A stretch of 64,000 nt of DNA from Intestinirhabdus alba. GTDB taxonomy: Bacteria; Pseudomonadota; Gammaproteobacteria; Enterobacterales; Enterobacteriaceae. Each line of letters starts with the position of its first letter. The first letter of the stretch is position 1. Of the stretch, positions 56,123-64,000 are shown one piece after another. The DNA is taken from contig NZ_WMJZ01000004.1 in the NCBI RefSeq assembly GCF_009711095.1, positions 122,253-186,252 on the forward strand. Reading direction: 5' to 3'. Position numbers and translations under genes: made by a program. The notes under the pieces were generated by a model. The model searched no databases, had not been told where the DNA came from, and saw only the letters and a list, made by a program, of their open reading frames with translations.

Positions 56123-56482
56123 ATGCGTTGGTTAATTCTACTGCTGTTCTGGTCCCAACTCCTGGCAGCGCAATCACAGGCTGTGATCTTTATTGATTCC
56201 TCACAGCCTCTCCAGGCTCGCCTGGTAGCAGACGTTAATAAGATGCTGTTTTTTAGCCCCACGCTTCGTGCGGATTTAAGCGTTCAGGTATTTGACATTA
56301 ATAAGCAGAGCTTTCCTTTTTCAGGAACACTCCGCTACGTGCGCGACAGCGCCGGCAAGGCGATATCGCAATATCGTCCCCAGGGGCTTCCCTATCTTAT
56401 TTGCCTGAATGAAAAAACAGAGCAGCTGCGTATCGCATTAAAAAATAAGGAGCAACTATGTCTGTGTGTCAAAAAATGCTGA
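56123..56482 (+). CDS. Uncharacterised Tad-associated secreted protein
   Basis: 119 residues. Signal peptide MRWLILLLFWSQLLAAQSQA, then a small domain with no recognised family (VIFIDSSQPLQARLVADVNK; GLPYLICLNEKTEQLRIALK) and a Cys-rich C-terminus CLCVKKC. It starts 3 bases after tadF and overlaps tadG by 25 bases, so it belongs to the operon. Possibly a periplasmic or redox-linked assembly factor; function unknown. Confidence 0.75.
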   Translation: MRWLILLLFWSQLLAAQSQAVIFIDSSQPLQARLVADVNKMLFFSPTLRADLSVQVFDINKQSFPFSGTLRYVRDSAGKAISQYRPQGLPYLICLNEKTEQLRIALKNKEQLCLCVKKC

Positions 56483-57705
56483 GGCCATGGGTGCGTTTTT
56501 GCACCGACAGGCGCGGAGCTTTTGCCATTAGCTTCGTTATGATGTCCGGTTTTCTGCTCGGTATGGCAGCCTTCGGTCTGGAAGGATCGCGCTATATTAC
56601 TGAACGTGCCCGATTATCCGATTCAATGGAGCAGGCGGCGCTGGCCCTGACGGCCGAGGATAATGGCCCCTCACCGCGCAACGAAGAACTTTCAAAAGCC
56701 TATTTCGCGGCCTATATGCGCCATGCCACCGCGGTGGCGACGCCTACGGTTAAGATATTGCACGGCGTTTCGCCCGACAATAAAAACCTGACCTATGTGG
56801 AATATCGGGTCAGCGATCGCACTGAACAAAACTCCTGGTTTTCCTCAGGACTGTTCCCCGGTTTTGGCAAAGAGGTGACGATTGGCGACAACGGCGCGGC
56901 GCGGAAATACCGCTCTAACATGGACGTTATCTTTGTCACCGACTTTTCCGGCTCTATGAATGAGAGTTTTGGCGGCAGCACTAAGCTTGCTGAGCTAAAG
57001 CGAATCGTACTTCAACTTTCCGATGAGCTATTTTCTTACAATATAGATAATAAGGTAGGATTCGTCCCTTTTGGCTGGGGGGGTAAAGAAGGCGACTCCT
57101 GTGATTTTCCATTTGCCAGTTCCACCGTTGTTCCTCCAGATATTCTTGCCGGCGGTGACTATAGTAACCTGGAACATTATGTTGATATTGCCGGCACGAT
57201 TGCCGCCATCCCTAATAAAGTCAGCGATATCCAGATCCCGCTGGAAAATGTCAATGATAGCACCTGTCTGAAAACCAGTGGCTCTCACAAAGTGCCGCTT
57301 ACCGATTCTCCTGCCGCCATTAATCAGATAGCATCCATGACCGCCAACGGTGGCACGCTGGTCAGTTCCGGCGTGCTGCTTGGCGTTCCTTATCTGGCCT
57401 CAGGTACGGCATCGCGTAAAGTGATGGTGATTGTTTCTGATGGTACGGACGATCCTGAAACTATTCGCCTCACGCCTAATCTTATTAACGCAGGCATGTG
57501 TGATAAGATTCGTGAAGTTATTACCACTAAAGATTCCGTAGGTAAAATATCTTTTATCGGCATTAATTATAATCCCACCTTCGACTGGAAACGCTGCGTT
57601 GGCGAGAAAAATTTCTACCTCCCACAAAATATCAAAGAGCTGGAGGATGACTTGCGCAGAGCGGTATTTGAGGAAGTGGGACATAATATTTTAAAAGATA
57701 AATAA
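56458..57705 (+). CDS. tadG: TadG, von Willebrand factor A domain pilus protein
   Basis: 415 residues. N-terminal TadE/G-like hydrophobic helix (FAISFVMMSGFLLGMAAFGL) with RRG before it, but Ser instead of the motif Glu. The vWA domain has a MIDAS DFSGS (Asp162, Ser164, Ser166) in DVIFVTDFSGSMNES, and later MVIVSDGTDDPE. Cys residues occur in pairs. TadG is needed for pilus assembly and may act at the tip or as an adhesive minor component. Last gene of the Tad operon. Confidence 0.92.
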   Translation: MSVCQKMLRPWVRFCTDRRGAFAISFVMMSGFLLGMAAFGLEGSRYITERARLSDSMEQAALALTAEDNGPSPRNEELSKAYFAAYMRHATAVATPTVKILHGVSPDNKNLTYVEYRVSDRTEQNSWFSSGLFPGFGKEVTIGDNGAARKYRSNMDVIFVTDFSGSMNESFGGSTKLAELKRIVLQLSDELFSYNIDNKVGFVPFGWGGKEGDSCDFPFASSTVVPPDILAGGDYSNLEHYVDIAGTIAAIPNKVSDIQIPLENVNDSTCLKTSGSHKVPLTDSPAAINQIASMTANGGTLVSSGVLLGVPYLASGTASRKVMVIVSDGTDDPETIRLTPNLINAGMCDKIREVITTKDSVGKISFIGINYNPTFDWKRCVGEKNFYLPQNIKELEDDLRRAVFEEVGHNILKDK

Positions 57706-57967
57706 GCGGAAAACGCCACTCTTGAGATAGCGATAATAACAAATGTATTATTATAAGTTTTCTTGAGACTAAGTGAGACTACGGTTGAAGATTTCATTAT
57801 CCTCAGCAGGTACTCTTGGCGGTATAGTTTAGACTCAACCTATTAAAGGGCCGGCCAGAGAAACTTTTATAGGCAATCATGTGACTAAACTATAAAAGAG
57901 AGGAGAAGTTACTAATATATAGCGCTTCTCTTTACAAGTTGTAGCAGCACATAGGAATTTTTAATCA
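57706..57967. promoter_or_regulatory. Regulatory region upstream of the CS1-type fimbrial operon
   Basis: AT-rich, 262 bases. It holds the right copy of the 18-bp inverted repeat (57766-57783), a pair TATAGTTTAG (57823-57832) / CTAAACTATA (57885-57894) with a 52-base spacer, and GAGAAG/CTTCTC arms (57903-57930). No clear terminator of tadG was identified. Confidence 0.5.
57766..57783 (-). repeat. 18-bp inverted repeat flanking the Tad locus, right copy
   Basis: AGACTAAGTGAGACTACG on the plus strand, the exact complement of 44683-44700. It lies 60 bases after the tadG stop. Confidence 0.7.
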
Positions 57968-58507
57968 ATGAAAGCAAAAGTATTATCCGCAATCGCAGTG
58001 ATGGCTGTTTCCGCATCGGCGCTGGCAGCCTCGCCGTCAAACTATGATACGAAATTCAACGTCAGCGCAAATGTACCGGACAGCGCGATGATTACCGATC
58101 CAAGCGGCCGTCCAATCACCGATCTTGATGTAGTCCTGACGCCGGCAGCCAGTGGAAAAATGGAGGCCCAGACTGAACAGCTGGCGCTGTGGAATAACGA
58201 TGTCAGCAAACTGGACGTCTCACTGACGCTGGATGATAGCGCCGTTGCAACAGGTAGCCCCTTCACGCTTTACAGCACTCAGGGCGATGTTCTTAATAAC
58301 ATGACTTATCAAATCAGCAGCATTACCGCTGATGGTGCCCAGCAGTTTACTAAATCCGGCGATAGCAAAGACTTCTCGCTGAAAGCAAACGGCACTCACG
58401 GTGAAATGCCGGTACGCTTTAAATTTGTCTCTGACGCCAATTATACCGATATTGGTCAGGGTAATTACACCGGCGTTGTCTACGCCAATGTGGTTGCTAA
58501 AGTTTAA
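57968..58507 (+). CDS. CS1-type fimbrial major subunit
   Basis: 179 residues. Signal peptide MKAKVLSAIAVMAVSASALA, then a CS1/CFA-I family pilin (PF04449-like): KFNVSANVPDSAMITDPSGR, and the C-terminal donor-strand region GNYTGVVYANVVAKV. No cysteines, as typical for this alternate chaperone-usher class. It stands first and is followed by a strong hairpin, consistent with being the most abundant fimbrial product. Confidence 0.92.
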   Translation: MKAKVLSAIAVMAVSASALAASPSNYDTKFNVSANVPDSAMITDPSGRPITDLDVVLTPAASGKMEAQTEQLALWNNDVSKLDVSLTLDDSAVATGSPFTLYSTQGDVLNNMTYQISSITADGAQQFTKSGDSKDFSLKANGTHGEMPVRFKFVSDANYTDIGQGNYTGVVYANVVAKV

Positions 58508-58523
58508 TACTCTTTAATCGGAA

Positions 58524-58543
58524 GGGGCTACTCCGGTAGCCCC
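58524..58543 (+). terminator. Hairpin after the major pilin gene
   Basis: GGGGCTAC-TCCG-GTAGCCCC, an 8-bp GC-rich stem without a T run, in the gap to the second pilin gene. Such hairpins usually stabilise major-pilin mRNA and partly stop transcription. Confidence 0.65.
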
Positions 58544-58555
58544 GTTAAATAGACT

Positions 58556-59068
58556 ATGAAGAATAACTTTATTGTCGGTAGCGGTATGGTCGTTCTGTTA
58601 TGGAGTCAGATGGCGTTCTGCATTCCTAATTCTCAGGTCTCGTTAGATATCGCTGCCGAATCTGTAGCCAGGGTCGCGCTTTACTATGAAGGGAAACCGG
58701 TTGATGGCGATCAGATAGATTTCCCATTACCGATCAACGGGAATTCTCAAAAATTTGAGAAAACCTCCACATTTTTCTATGTTGTAGGAAATGTTCCCCA
58801 GGCTAATATCGTATTTAGTGATAACCAATTTGTACTTCCGCAAACGATTGGCGGCGATGATAAAATCATACTAACAGGTAGTTTTATTTTTAACCAAAAA
58901 GAGAGTGATGCAACGACACCGCTACGCATTCCGGTTATCAATAATATCTCACAGGGAACTATACGCAACGGTATAAAAATAAAATTTATTTCCCAAAAAA
59001 CTGCCGGCTTCTATAAAAAAGGCGACTATGCCAATACGTTTACGCTGACCGTTGCACCTGTCATTTAA
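58556..59068 (+). CDS. CS1-type fimbrial minor subunit
   Basis: 170 residues. Signal peptide (VGSGMVVLLWSQMAFC region), then a pilin-like domain, SQVSLDIAAESVARVALYYE, ending GDYANTFTLTVAPVI with the alternating pattern of pilin C-termini. Related to but clearly different from the major subunit; probably a minor or adaptor subunit. Confidence 0.8.
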   Translation: MKNNFIVGSGMVVLLWSQMAFCIPNSQVSLDIAAESVARVALYYEGKPVDGDQIDFPLPINGNSQKFEKTSTFFYVVGNVPQANIVFSDNQFVLPQTIGGDDKIILTGSFIFNQKESDATTPLRIPVINNISQGTIRNGIKIKFISQKTAGFYKKGDYANTFTLTVAPVI

Positions 59069-59084
59069 AAAGTTAAGGGAAATC

Positions 59085-61643
59085 ATGAACTCAAAAATAA
59101 AAATCAGCATGATTATGCTCGGAATTGGGGTTGGCAGTATTTCACCACTAATGGCTTCTGAGCCATTTTTACCGGCAGGTTTTGAGGACATCTTTAATGC
59201 TAAACAAAATGCTATTTATGACATCCTTTTCGATGATGAATCGTTAGGCTCCATCGGCATTGAATATGATCAACATGAAGCCAAACTGCTTTCACCGCGG
59301 GTTATTGTGGATCGACTTACCGCTCCGGATATGCCGGCCCTGAACATTTCCAGACAGGCGCTGCTGTCACAACTTTCATCTCCTTTACCGCGCGTTAATA
59401 AGGCAGGCTTTGCCAAACAGAAAATCGTTGTCTACCTTGATGAGTCAAACACCACGCTACAGCTTTTATTTCCGGCCGCACTATTTAATAACGACAGTAA
59501 AAAGGCCGCCAGAAAATACATTCCATTTAAAAATAATAGCGGCTTTGTCCACAGCCATAATATAAATTATCTGGATGATACATATGGCAACAGCCTTAGC
59601 GTTTATTCCACTGAGACCTTAAATCTTACCGGTAGCAGCTATGTGAAAGGGACATGGAGCTATGCCGACACAATTAATTTTGAACTTGATGAGCTGGCCT
59701 TCTATCTTGAAGAAAATAGTAACCGGTTCAAATTAGGTCGTCAGCGCCTGCACGACAATCTGTCGGGAAGCACGCCCTCAATGGCCTATAGCTTTTATAA
59801 CGCCATGAGTTTCGACGGTATATCGCTGGGTTATATGACGGATAACTATATTGCTCCCGGTACAGGTGCGGCATCCCCTGTGACCCTTTATATGCCGATG
59901 GCGGGAACGGTGGAAATTTACCGTAACGGGCGATTATTAGACATTCAACAACTCTCCGCCGGTCTCCAGACCCTTGACACCCAGAGCTGGCCAACGGGCG
60001 GCTATGACGTCCAGCTGGTTACCAAACTCACCAACGGCAGCCGTGAGGAGAAAACGCAACCGTTTTTTAAGCGTACCGGGACCTTCCACTCCGGAGACAT
60101 AGAATACTTACTGCAGCTGGGCCGCTACGATCCCCGCCGGGACGACATTAAGTTACGCACCAACAGCAAGAGTTGTTCACAGTGCAACAGCGATACGTTC
60201 AATACGGCCCGCGATAATAACCTCGCCAGCGCCTCGCTCGCCTACACAACCGAATCCGCACTATCAGCGGGTGCCGGCGCGCTTCTTGATAATACCCAGT
60301 TATACGCCAATACCAGTCTGGATATTCCCGTTAACAGCTGGATTGCTGAACGCCTGTTTGCCGACGGCATCTATGGACGGGATGGCAGCAGCGGCTATCA
60401 GATTGGCCTGATGAAAAATCTTGCCTCCGTTGGCCTCAACCTGAGCTATCGCGATAACCGCTACCGGGGCGATAAAAAAAACTATCGTCACTTCGGTATC
60501 GTTCCTGCGTATGACTTTAACTACCTCCAGCTTGGGCTTAATACTTTTCTCCCCTGGAACGTGGGTCTGGGCGTTAACTATGGTCTGAATACGGTTTATC
60601 AGGATTACGGCCACAGTAATAAGAGCCAGTTTAATACCTGGGATATTAACCTGAGCCGTGATTTTACCCTTTCCGATATGCTGAATATGCGAATCGATCT
60701 CGGCTATCATCGAGGCGTTAGTGAAACTTCATATGCAAAAAATTCCTATAGTATAACCGAGGATCGGCTGTTTGCTCAGATGACCCTCGGTATGCATGAG
60801 CGTAGCTATAACCACTCACAGTCCCTCTATTTACGCGCCCGGTCCGGCGATGATGGCTTACAGAATAATACATATGCGGCAAACTATGCGTTAAATCTTG
60901 ATAATCCGGATTTCGATCGGAGCGGAAAATATACTGTTACAGCCGATATGGCGCACGGGCCTCAAAAGGAAAACAACGCTGGCGCATCCATTACCGTTGA
61001 TAACGCCCTGGGCTATACCTCAGCGGGCATAGCAAAATCATTTGGCGATGCCAAATATCAGCAGCAGTATTTATCTCAGCGCAGCGGGTTCGCTATTGGC
61101 GCTGACGGCGCGGCGTGGGGGCGAATGGATAATGATGCCGCACTCATTGTCGACGCTACCGACCTGCCGAAAGATCAATACTTTGAGATCCGTAACCGCA
61201 GTTCGGCACCAACTATCGTAAAAGGCGGCCAGAAAACGACCTTATCAATGCAGCCCTATCAAAAAATAGCGCCAGAAGCCGAACAGGTATTTAGCGACAA
61301 AACGGATGCATTCTATAACCTTAAGACTCAGTCAACCTCCACCTGGGCCAAACCCGGCCAGGTATATCAGGTCAAACTCTCAGCCACCCAAAATCAAACC
61401 GTCACAGGACGTCTCTATTCTGACGGCCAGCCGCTGAGTAATGCCAGAGTGGTGGGCGGTAACTCAATGTCAGATGAAGATGGTTTATTTGTCGCAGACT
61501 TTACGCTGCAAACAAATGAGCATTTAACTTCATTGACGGTTAAAAAAGAGGGACAAGATTTTACCTGTCCGCTGTTACAACAAAACATAAAAGTCACTAA
61601 AGGCATTATGCAAATTCGTGAGGTTAATTGTGAAATTCAGTAA
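59085..61643 (+). CDS. CS1-type (TcfC/CooC-like) outer-membrane usher
   Basis: 852 residues from the ATG at 59085 (MNSKIKISMIMLGIGVGSIS) with TAAGGGA upstream. Signal peptide; N-terminal PLPAGFEDIF-like opening (EPFLPAGFEDIFNAKQ); a central plug/E-set (GTVEIYRNGRLLDIQQLSAG, WPTGGYDVQLVTKLTNGSRE); a large beta-barrel; and a C-terminal domain with GRLYSDGQPLSNARVVGGNS. The pore for fimbrial subunits of the alternate chaperone-usher class. It overlaps the chaperone gene. Confidence 0.93.
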   Translation: MNSKIKISMIMLGIGVGSISPLMASEPFLPAGFEDIFNAKQNAIYDILFDDESLGSIGIEYDQHEAKLLSPRVIVDRLTAPDMPALNISRQALLSQLSSPLPRVNKAGFAKQKIVVYLDESNTTLQLLFPAALFNNDSKKAARKYIPFKNNSGFVHSHNINYLDDTYGNSLSVYSTETLNLTGSSYVKGTWSYADTINFELDELAFYLEENSNRFKLGRQRLHDNLSGSTPSMAYSFYNAMSFDGISLGYMTDNYIAPGTGAASPVTLYMPMAGTVEIYRNGRLLDIQQLSAGLQTLDTQSWPTGGYDVQLVTKLTNGSREEKTQPFFKRTGTFHSGDIEYLLQLGRYDPRRDDIKLRTNSKSCSQCNSDTFNTARDNNLASASLAYTTESALSAGAGALLDNTQLYANTSLDIPVNSWIAERLFADGIYGRDGSSGYQIGLMKNLASVGLNLSYRDNRYRGDKKNYRHFGIVPAYDFNYLQLGLNTFLPWNVGLGVNYGLNTVYQDYGHSNKSQFNTWDINLSRDFTLSDMLNMRIDLGYHRGVSETSYAKNSYSITEDRLFAQMTLGMHERSYNHSQSLYLRARSGDDGLQNNTYAANYALNLDNPDFDRSGKYTVTADMAHGPQKENNAGASITVDNALGYTSAGIAKSFGDAKYQQQYLSQRSGFAIGADGAAWGRMDNDAALIVDATDLPKDQYFEIRNRSSAPTIVKGGQKTTLSMQPYQKIAPEAEQVFSDKTDAFYNLKTQSTSTWAKPGQVYQVKLSATQNQTVTGRLYSDGQPLSNARVVGGNSMSDEDGLFVADFTLQTNEHLTSLTVKKEGQDFTCPLLQQNIKVTKGIMQIREVNCEIQ

Positions 61644-62340
61644 ATGGTTAGTATTATTACTCAGCATTACAGCAGGCTATTCCACCATTGCAAGAGCTAT
61701 TGAGGTTTTCCCAATTATTAAAGACATTAAGGAAGAAACGCCCCGGGACAATTATATTACAGTTAAGTCGATGTTTCACCATGACGATCGCGCTGAGGAC
61801 AACAGCTCAGAAAGCCAGCAATATGAATTTGTCACCATCGATCTTTTTCATATTAAAAACCCTGGCGAAGCAAAAGAGGATATGGAGAAAGTATTGGCCG
61901 CAGAGAATCCGGAGCTGGTATTTTCACCAACTAAGTTAATTATTCCTTACGGCGAAGAACGCAAGATACGCATTATGCCTATGCGTTCTGTCGATCATGA
62001 GACTGTTTATCGGCTGCGCGTTCGCCCAAGCTATCCGGAGCAGGCTCTTGAAAAAGGAAAGGTCCGTTTTGCGATTGGTTATGATGTATTAATTCGTTAC
62101 CTGCCAGCGGGCAAACATACTCAAAAACTCGAGATTAGCTGCGATAAAAATCAATGGCACCTGAAGGCTACCGGTAATGTCAGAAGCGAGCTGCGTAAAA
62201 TGGTTATTGATGGCCGCATACAGACCGGCAGCTTCAACGTCTACCCGGAGCACAGCAGAACGCTCAAGGTCAATCATCGCCTCGCCTTCGAGATGGATGG
62301 CAAAATGCAGGTTTATGAACAGTGTCAGCGTAAGGAGTAA
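61630..62340 (+). CDS. CS1-type periplasmic fimbrial chaperone (CooB-like)
   Basis: 236 residues from the GTG at 61630 (VKFSKWLVLLLSITAG) with GAGG six bases upstream. A GTG at 61618 would add four residues. Signal peptide ending ARA; then an Ig-like fold with the donor-strand segment YEFVTIDLFHIKNPGEAKED, LIIPYGEERKIRIMPMRSVD and YRLRVRPSYPE. It overlaps the usher by 14 bases. It keeps subunits soluble in the periplasm and delivers them to the usher. Confidence 0.85.
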   Translation: MKFSKWLVLLLSITAGYSTIARAIEVFPIIKDIKEETPRDNYITVKSMFHHDDRAEDNSSESQQYEFVTIDLFHIKNPGEAKEDMEKVLAAENPELVFSPTKLIIPYGEERKIRIMPMRSVDHETVYRLRVRPSYPEQALEKGKVRFAIGYDVLIRYLPAGKHTQKLEISCDKNQWHLKATGNVRSELRKMVIDGRIQTGSFNVYPEHSRTLKVNHRLAFEMDGKMQVYEQCQRKE

Positions 62341-62343
62341 GCT

Positions 62344-63234
62344 ATGCGTTCATGGATATCTCTATTGATTTTACTCCTCCCCTGCGCGGCGCTCGCCGAA
62401 GGTGAGCTGATTGTTCAACCGCAGGCTAATGGCACCCTCCGCTTTTACACTCAGGGGCTAAATTCGGGCGGAAACGATATCATTACCGCGCCATATCGCG
62501 CAGATAAGCCCTTGACCGTTTTACTAACGCCCGCCGGAAATGGCCGTTGTGAAAATGGATTTCTGGCGCTGGAAGAACTTAAGCTCTCCGTTAATCTCCT
62601 ACCGGAAAACCAATCGTTATCCTGCGCTATTCCGCAGGTTATCGAAGACCTTGCCGATAGCGGCCGCGTCCGGCTGCAGTTTAAAAACGCCGCGTCGGCT
62701 CATAATTTTTCGTCATTGATGCGGCAAACAGGCGCGGTACGCCAGCAAATAGGTAGCGTGCGTTTTAGTCGGCAGGGAAGCGAGAGCAGTATTATTCCCG
62801 TCTATCTGGATCTGCTGCTTTTACAACAGCAGGCGGTAACGATTACCGCCGCCTTTGACAAACCAACGCTGCAGCTCGGCATGGTGGACCCCCATCGCGA
62901 CACGACGGCCACGGCAAATTTACGCATAGGCAAAACGCAACAGGCAGGTAAAGAGGCAATACTGTATAAAGTCGCCTTTGAATCCTCCCAGCGACAGGAG
63001 AATCGCTATCGGCTACTTTCCTCAATCGATCGGAAGTTTATTCCCTATCAAATCTATGTGTCAGACGTAGAAGTTACGCCTTCACAGCCTTATCAGGGCG
63101 AATTACCGGAAGGGATAGCAACCTCGCAGCTGCTTACCGTGAAATTTAGCCTGCCGGGCAGGGCCGTTCGCGGTTTAACCGCCGGAGCACATTTATTAGA
63201 TACGGTGACGGCAGTAGTAACCCCGGAAAGTTAA
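62344..63234 (+). CDS. Probable fimbrial tip/minor protein of the CS1-type operon
   Basis: 296 residues. Signal peptide (SWISLLILLLPCAALA|E). An N-terminal half with two Cys (NGRCENG; LSCAIPQ) and a C-terminal pilin-like half (ATANLRIGKTQQAGKEAILY, ending LLDTVTAVVTPES). Two-domain size and position fit a tip adhesin like CooD/CblD, though it is shorter than CooD, and a definite match is not visible. It starts 3 bases after the chaperone. Confidence 0.65.
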   Translation: MRSWISLLILLLPCAALAEGELIVQPQANGTLRFYTQGLNSGGNDIITAPYRADKPLTVLLTPAGNGRCENGFLALEELKLSVNLLPENQSLSCAIPQVIEDLADSGRVRLQFKNAASAHNFSSLMRQTGAVRQQIGSVRFSRQGSESSIIPVYLDLLLLQQQAVTITAAFDKPTLQLGMVDPHRDTTATANLRIGKTQQAGKEAILYKVAFESSQRQENRYRLLSSIDRKFIPYQIYVSDVEVTPSQPYQGELPEGIATSQLLTVKFSLPGRAVRGLTAGAHLLDTVTAVVTPES

Positions 63235-63247
63235 ACTGGAGAAAAAA

Positions 63248-63754
63248 ATGAAAACAGCGATATTACCCTCTCTGCTGATAGCGACATTCTGTAGCCAGGC
63301 ACACGCCGCTGTATCGGTGACAACCTCTATTGATGTGCAGGCAGAAATCAGCACTGTCGTTAGCGTTTATATAAATGGGCACGATGTAACGAACAAATCC
63401 ATTGGCGTAACCATGCAGGAAGCCTCGGGCTATATGCAGGGCAGCACGCCGCCAATCCATTTTATAGGAAATGCCAGCTCCGTCGATCTCTCGCTTAGCG
63501 AACCGCCTGCCAAAGGTTTAACCGGCCCGGATAATACGGTAATGGCGCTGAATACCTCCTGGTATAATCCCAAGACCGGCGGCGAGGTTTCAACTTCTTA
63601 CCCCTTCAGCGATGTGGTTTACCCGACCTTACAGGATGTGCCGGATATGCAAAAAGGGGTCAAGCTAAACTTCAAATCAGCGGCCAGAAGTGAAACCTTT
63701 CCTTTAGGGACATATAGCGGAACCTATACCATTACCGTAAGGCCTAAGGTATGA
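63248..63754 (+). CDS. CS1-type fimbrial subunit
   Basis: 168 residues. Signal peptide (PSLLIATFCSQAHA|A), VSVTTSIDVQAEISTVVSVY at the mature start, ending GTYSGTYTITVRPKV in the pattern of CS1 pilins. A third pilin-like gene in the operon, probably minor or an alternative shaft subunit. SD GGAGAAA precedes the ATG. Confidence 0.8.
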   Translation: MKTAILPSLLIATFCSQAHAAVSVTTSIDVQAEISTVVSVYINGHDVTNKSIGVTMQEASGYMQGSTPPIHFIGNASSVDLSLSEPPAKGLTGPDNTVMALNTSWYNPKTGGEVSTSYPFSDVVYPTLQDVPDMQKGVKLNFKSAARSETFPLGTYSGTYTITVRPKV

Positions 63755-63759
63755 CCCGT

Positions 63760-63776
63760 CCCCTCCTCTGGAGGGG
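63760..63776 (+). terminator. Hairpin after the last fimbrial gene
   Basis: CCCCTCC-TCT-GGAGGGG right after the stop of the third pilin gene; no T run, so termination is uncertain. From here to base 64000 no further supported gene is seen. Confidence 0.5.
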
Positions 63777-64000
63777 AATTATCAGCCGTTGACGTTCCCC
63801 AGGCCAGGTATATCCACATCGGCGAGGGTTATTTTTGACCGACCATTCCTGTATCCCCTCATTAATTCCCGGACGTTTACTGTCGCCAATGACCGGGATA
63901 AGTGAGGACAAGCCGGCCTGGCCGATTTGAACGCCGCTGGCGGCGGCCCTTCAGGGTAAATAAAGCCAACGCACATACAACCTGGAGTATGACGAGTATA

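Noticed and set aside
63782..63976. 64-residue minus-strand frame at the window end
   Set aside because: Proline- and arginine-rich with no recognisable family or ribosome site; probably non-coding.

Overview
The window is a piece of an Enterobacteriaceae chromosome. About 28 kb follows the Escherichia/Salmonella backbone almost gene for gene: envC-yibQ-tdh-kbl-hldD-waaFCL, the lipopolysaccharide core cluster, waaA-coaD-mutM-rpmG-rpmB-radC-coaBC-dut-slmA-pyrE-rph-yicC. This is followed by about 36 kb of accessory DNA that begins at the 3' end of yicC. The genus cannot be fixed from the sequence alone. The core-oligosaccharide genes are of the E. coli/Salmonella kind (waaQGPB, two GT8 transferases, waaY, waaZ, a GT9 transferase), not the Klebsiella wab kind, and a Tat-exported SMP-30-type protein sits between slmA and pyrE.

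Backbone (1-28.4 kb). The hldD-waaF-waaC-waaL operon (rightward) makes and adds the inner-core heptoses and ligates O antigen. The long leftward operon waaQ-G-P-B-waaO/I-waaJ-Y-Z-GT9 builds and phosphorylates the outer core, and it is preceded by a clear JUMPstart/ops element for RfaH. waaA, coaD, mutM, the ribosomal protein pair rpmB-rpmG, radC, coaBC-dut, slmA, pyrE (with its attenuator behind an intact rph) and yicC follow. A 267-bp element with 19-bp perfect terminal inverted repeats sits between rpmG and mutM.

Satellite element (about 28.34-44.67 kb). It has a P4-type tyrosine integrase, two AlpA-like regulators, a ribbon-helix-helix repressor with three operators between divergent promoters, an Icd-like protein and a P4 alpha-like primase/helicase followed by an iteron-rich candidate origin. 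It then carries a complete HK97-type head and packaging module (major capsid, protease, portal, head closure, connector, HNH, TerS, TerL) and one lambda gpI-like gene. It has no tail tube, tape measure, baseplate, holin or endolysin. This is the architecture of a capsid-forming phage-inducible chromosomal island (cf-PICI), which makes its own heads and depends on a helper phage for tails. A 12-bp repeat in the yicC 3' end and at 44655 is the best candidate attachment core. A strongly structured three-way-junction element lies directly upstream of the capsid gene.

Adhesion region (45.0-63.8 kb, visibly richer in A+T). A LuxR-type regulator and a membrane-anchored winged-helix regulator diverge upstream of a complete tight-adherence (Tad/Flp) pilus operon, flp-tadV-rcpC-rcpA-rcpB-tadZ-tadA-tadB-tadC-tadD-tadE-tadF-unknown-tadG. 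A CS1/CFA-I-type (alternate chaperone-usher) fimbrial operon follows. An 18-bp inverted repeat lies at both edges of the Tad locus. No rRNA, tRNA, CRISPR array or complete insertion sequence was seen.
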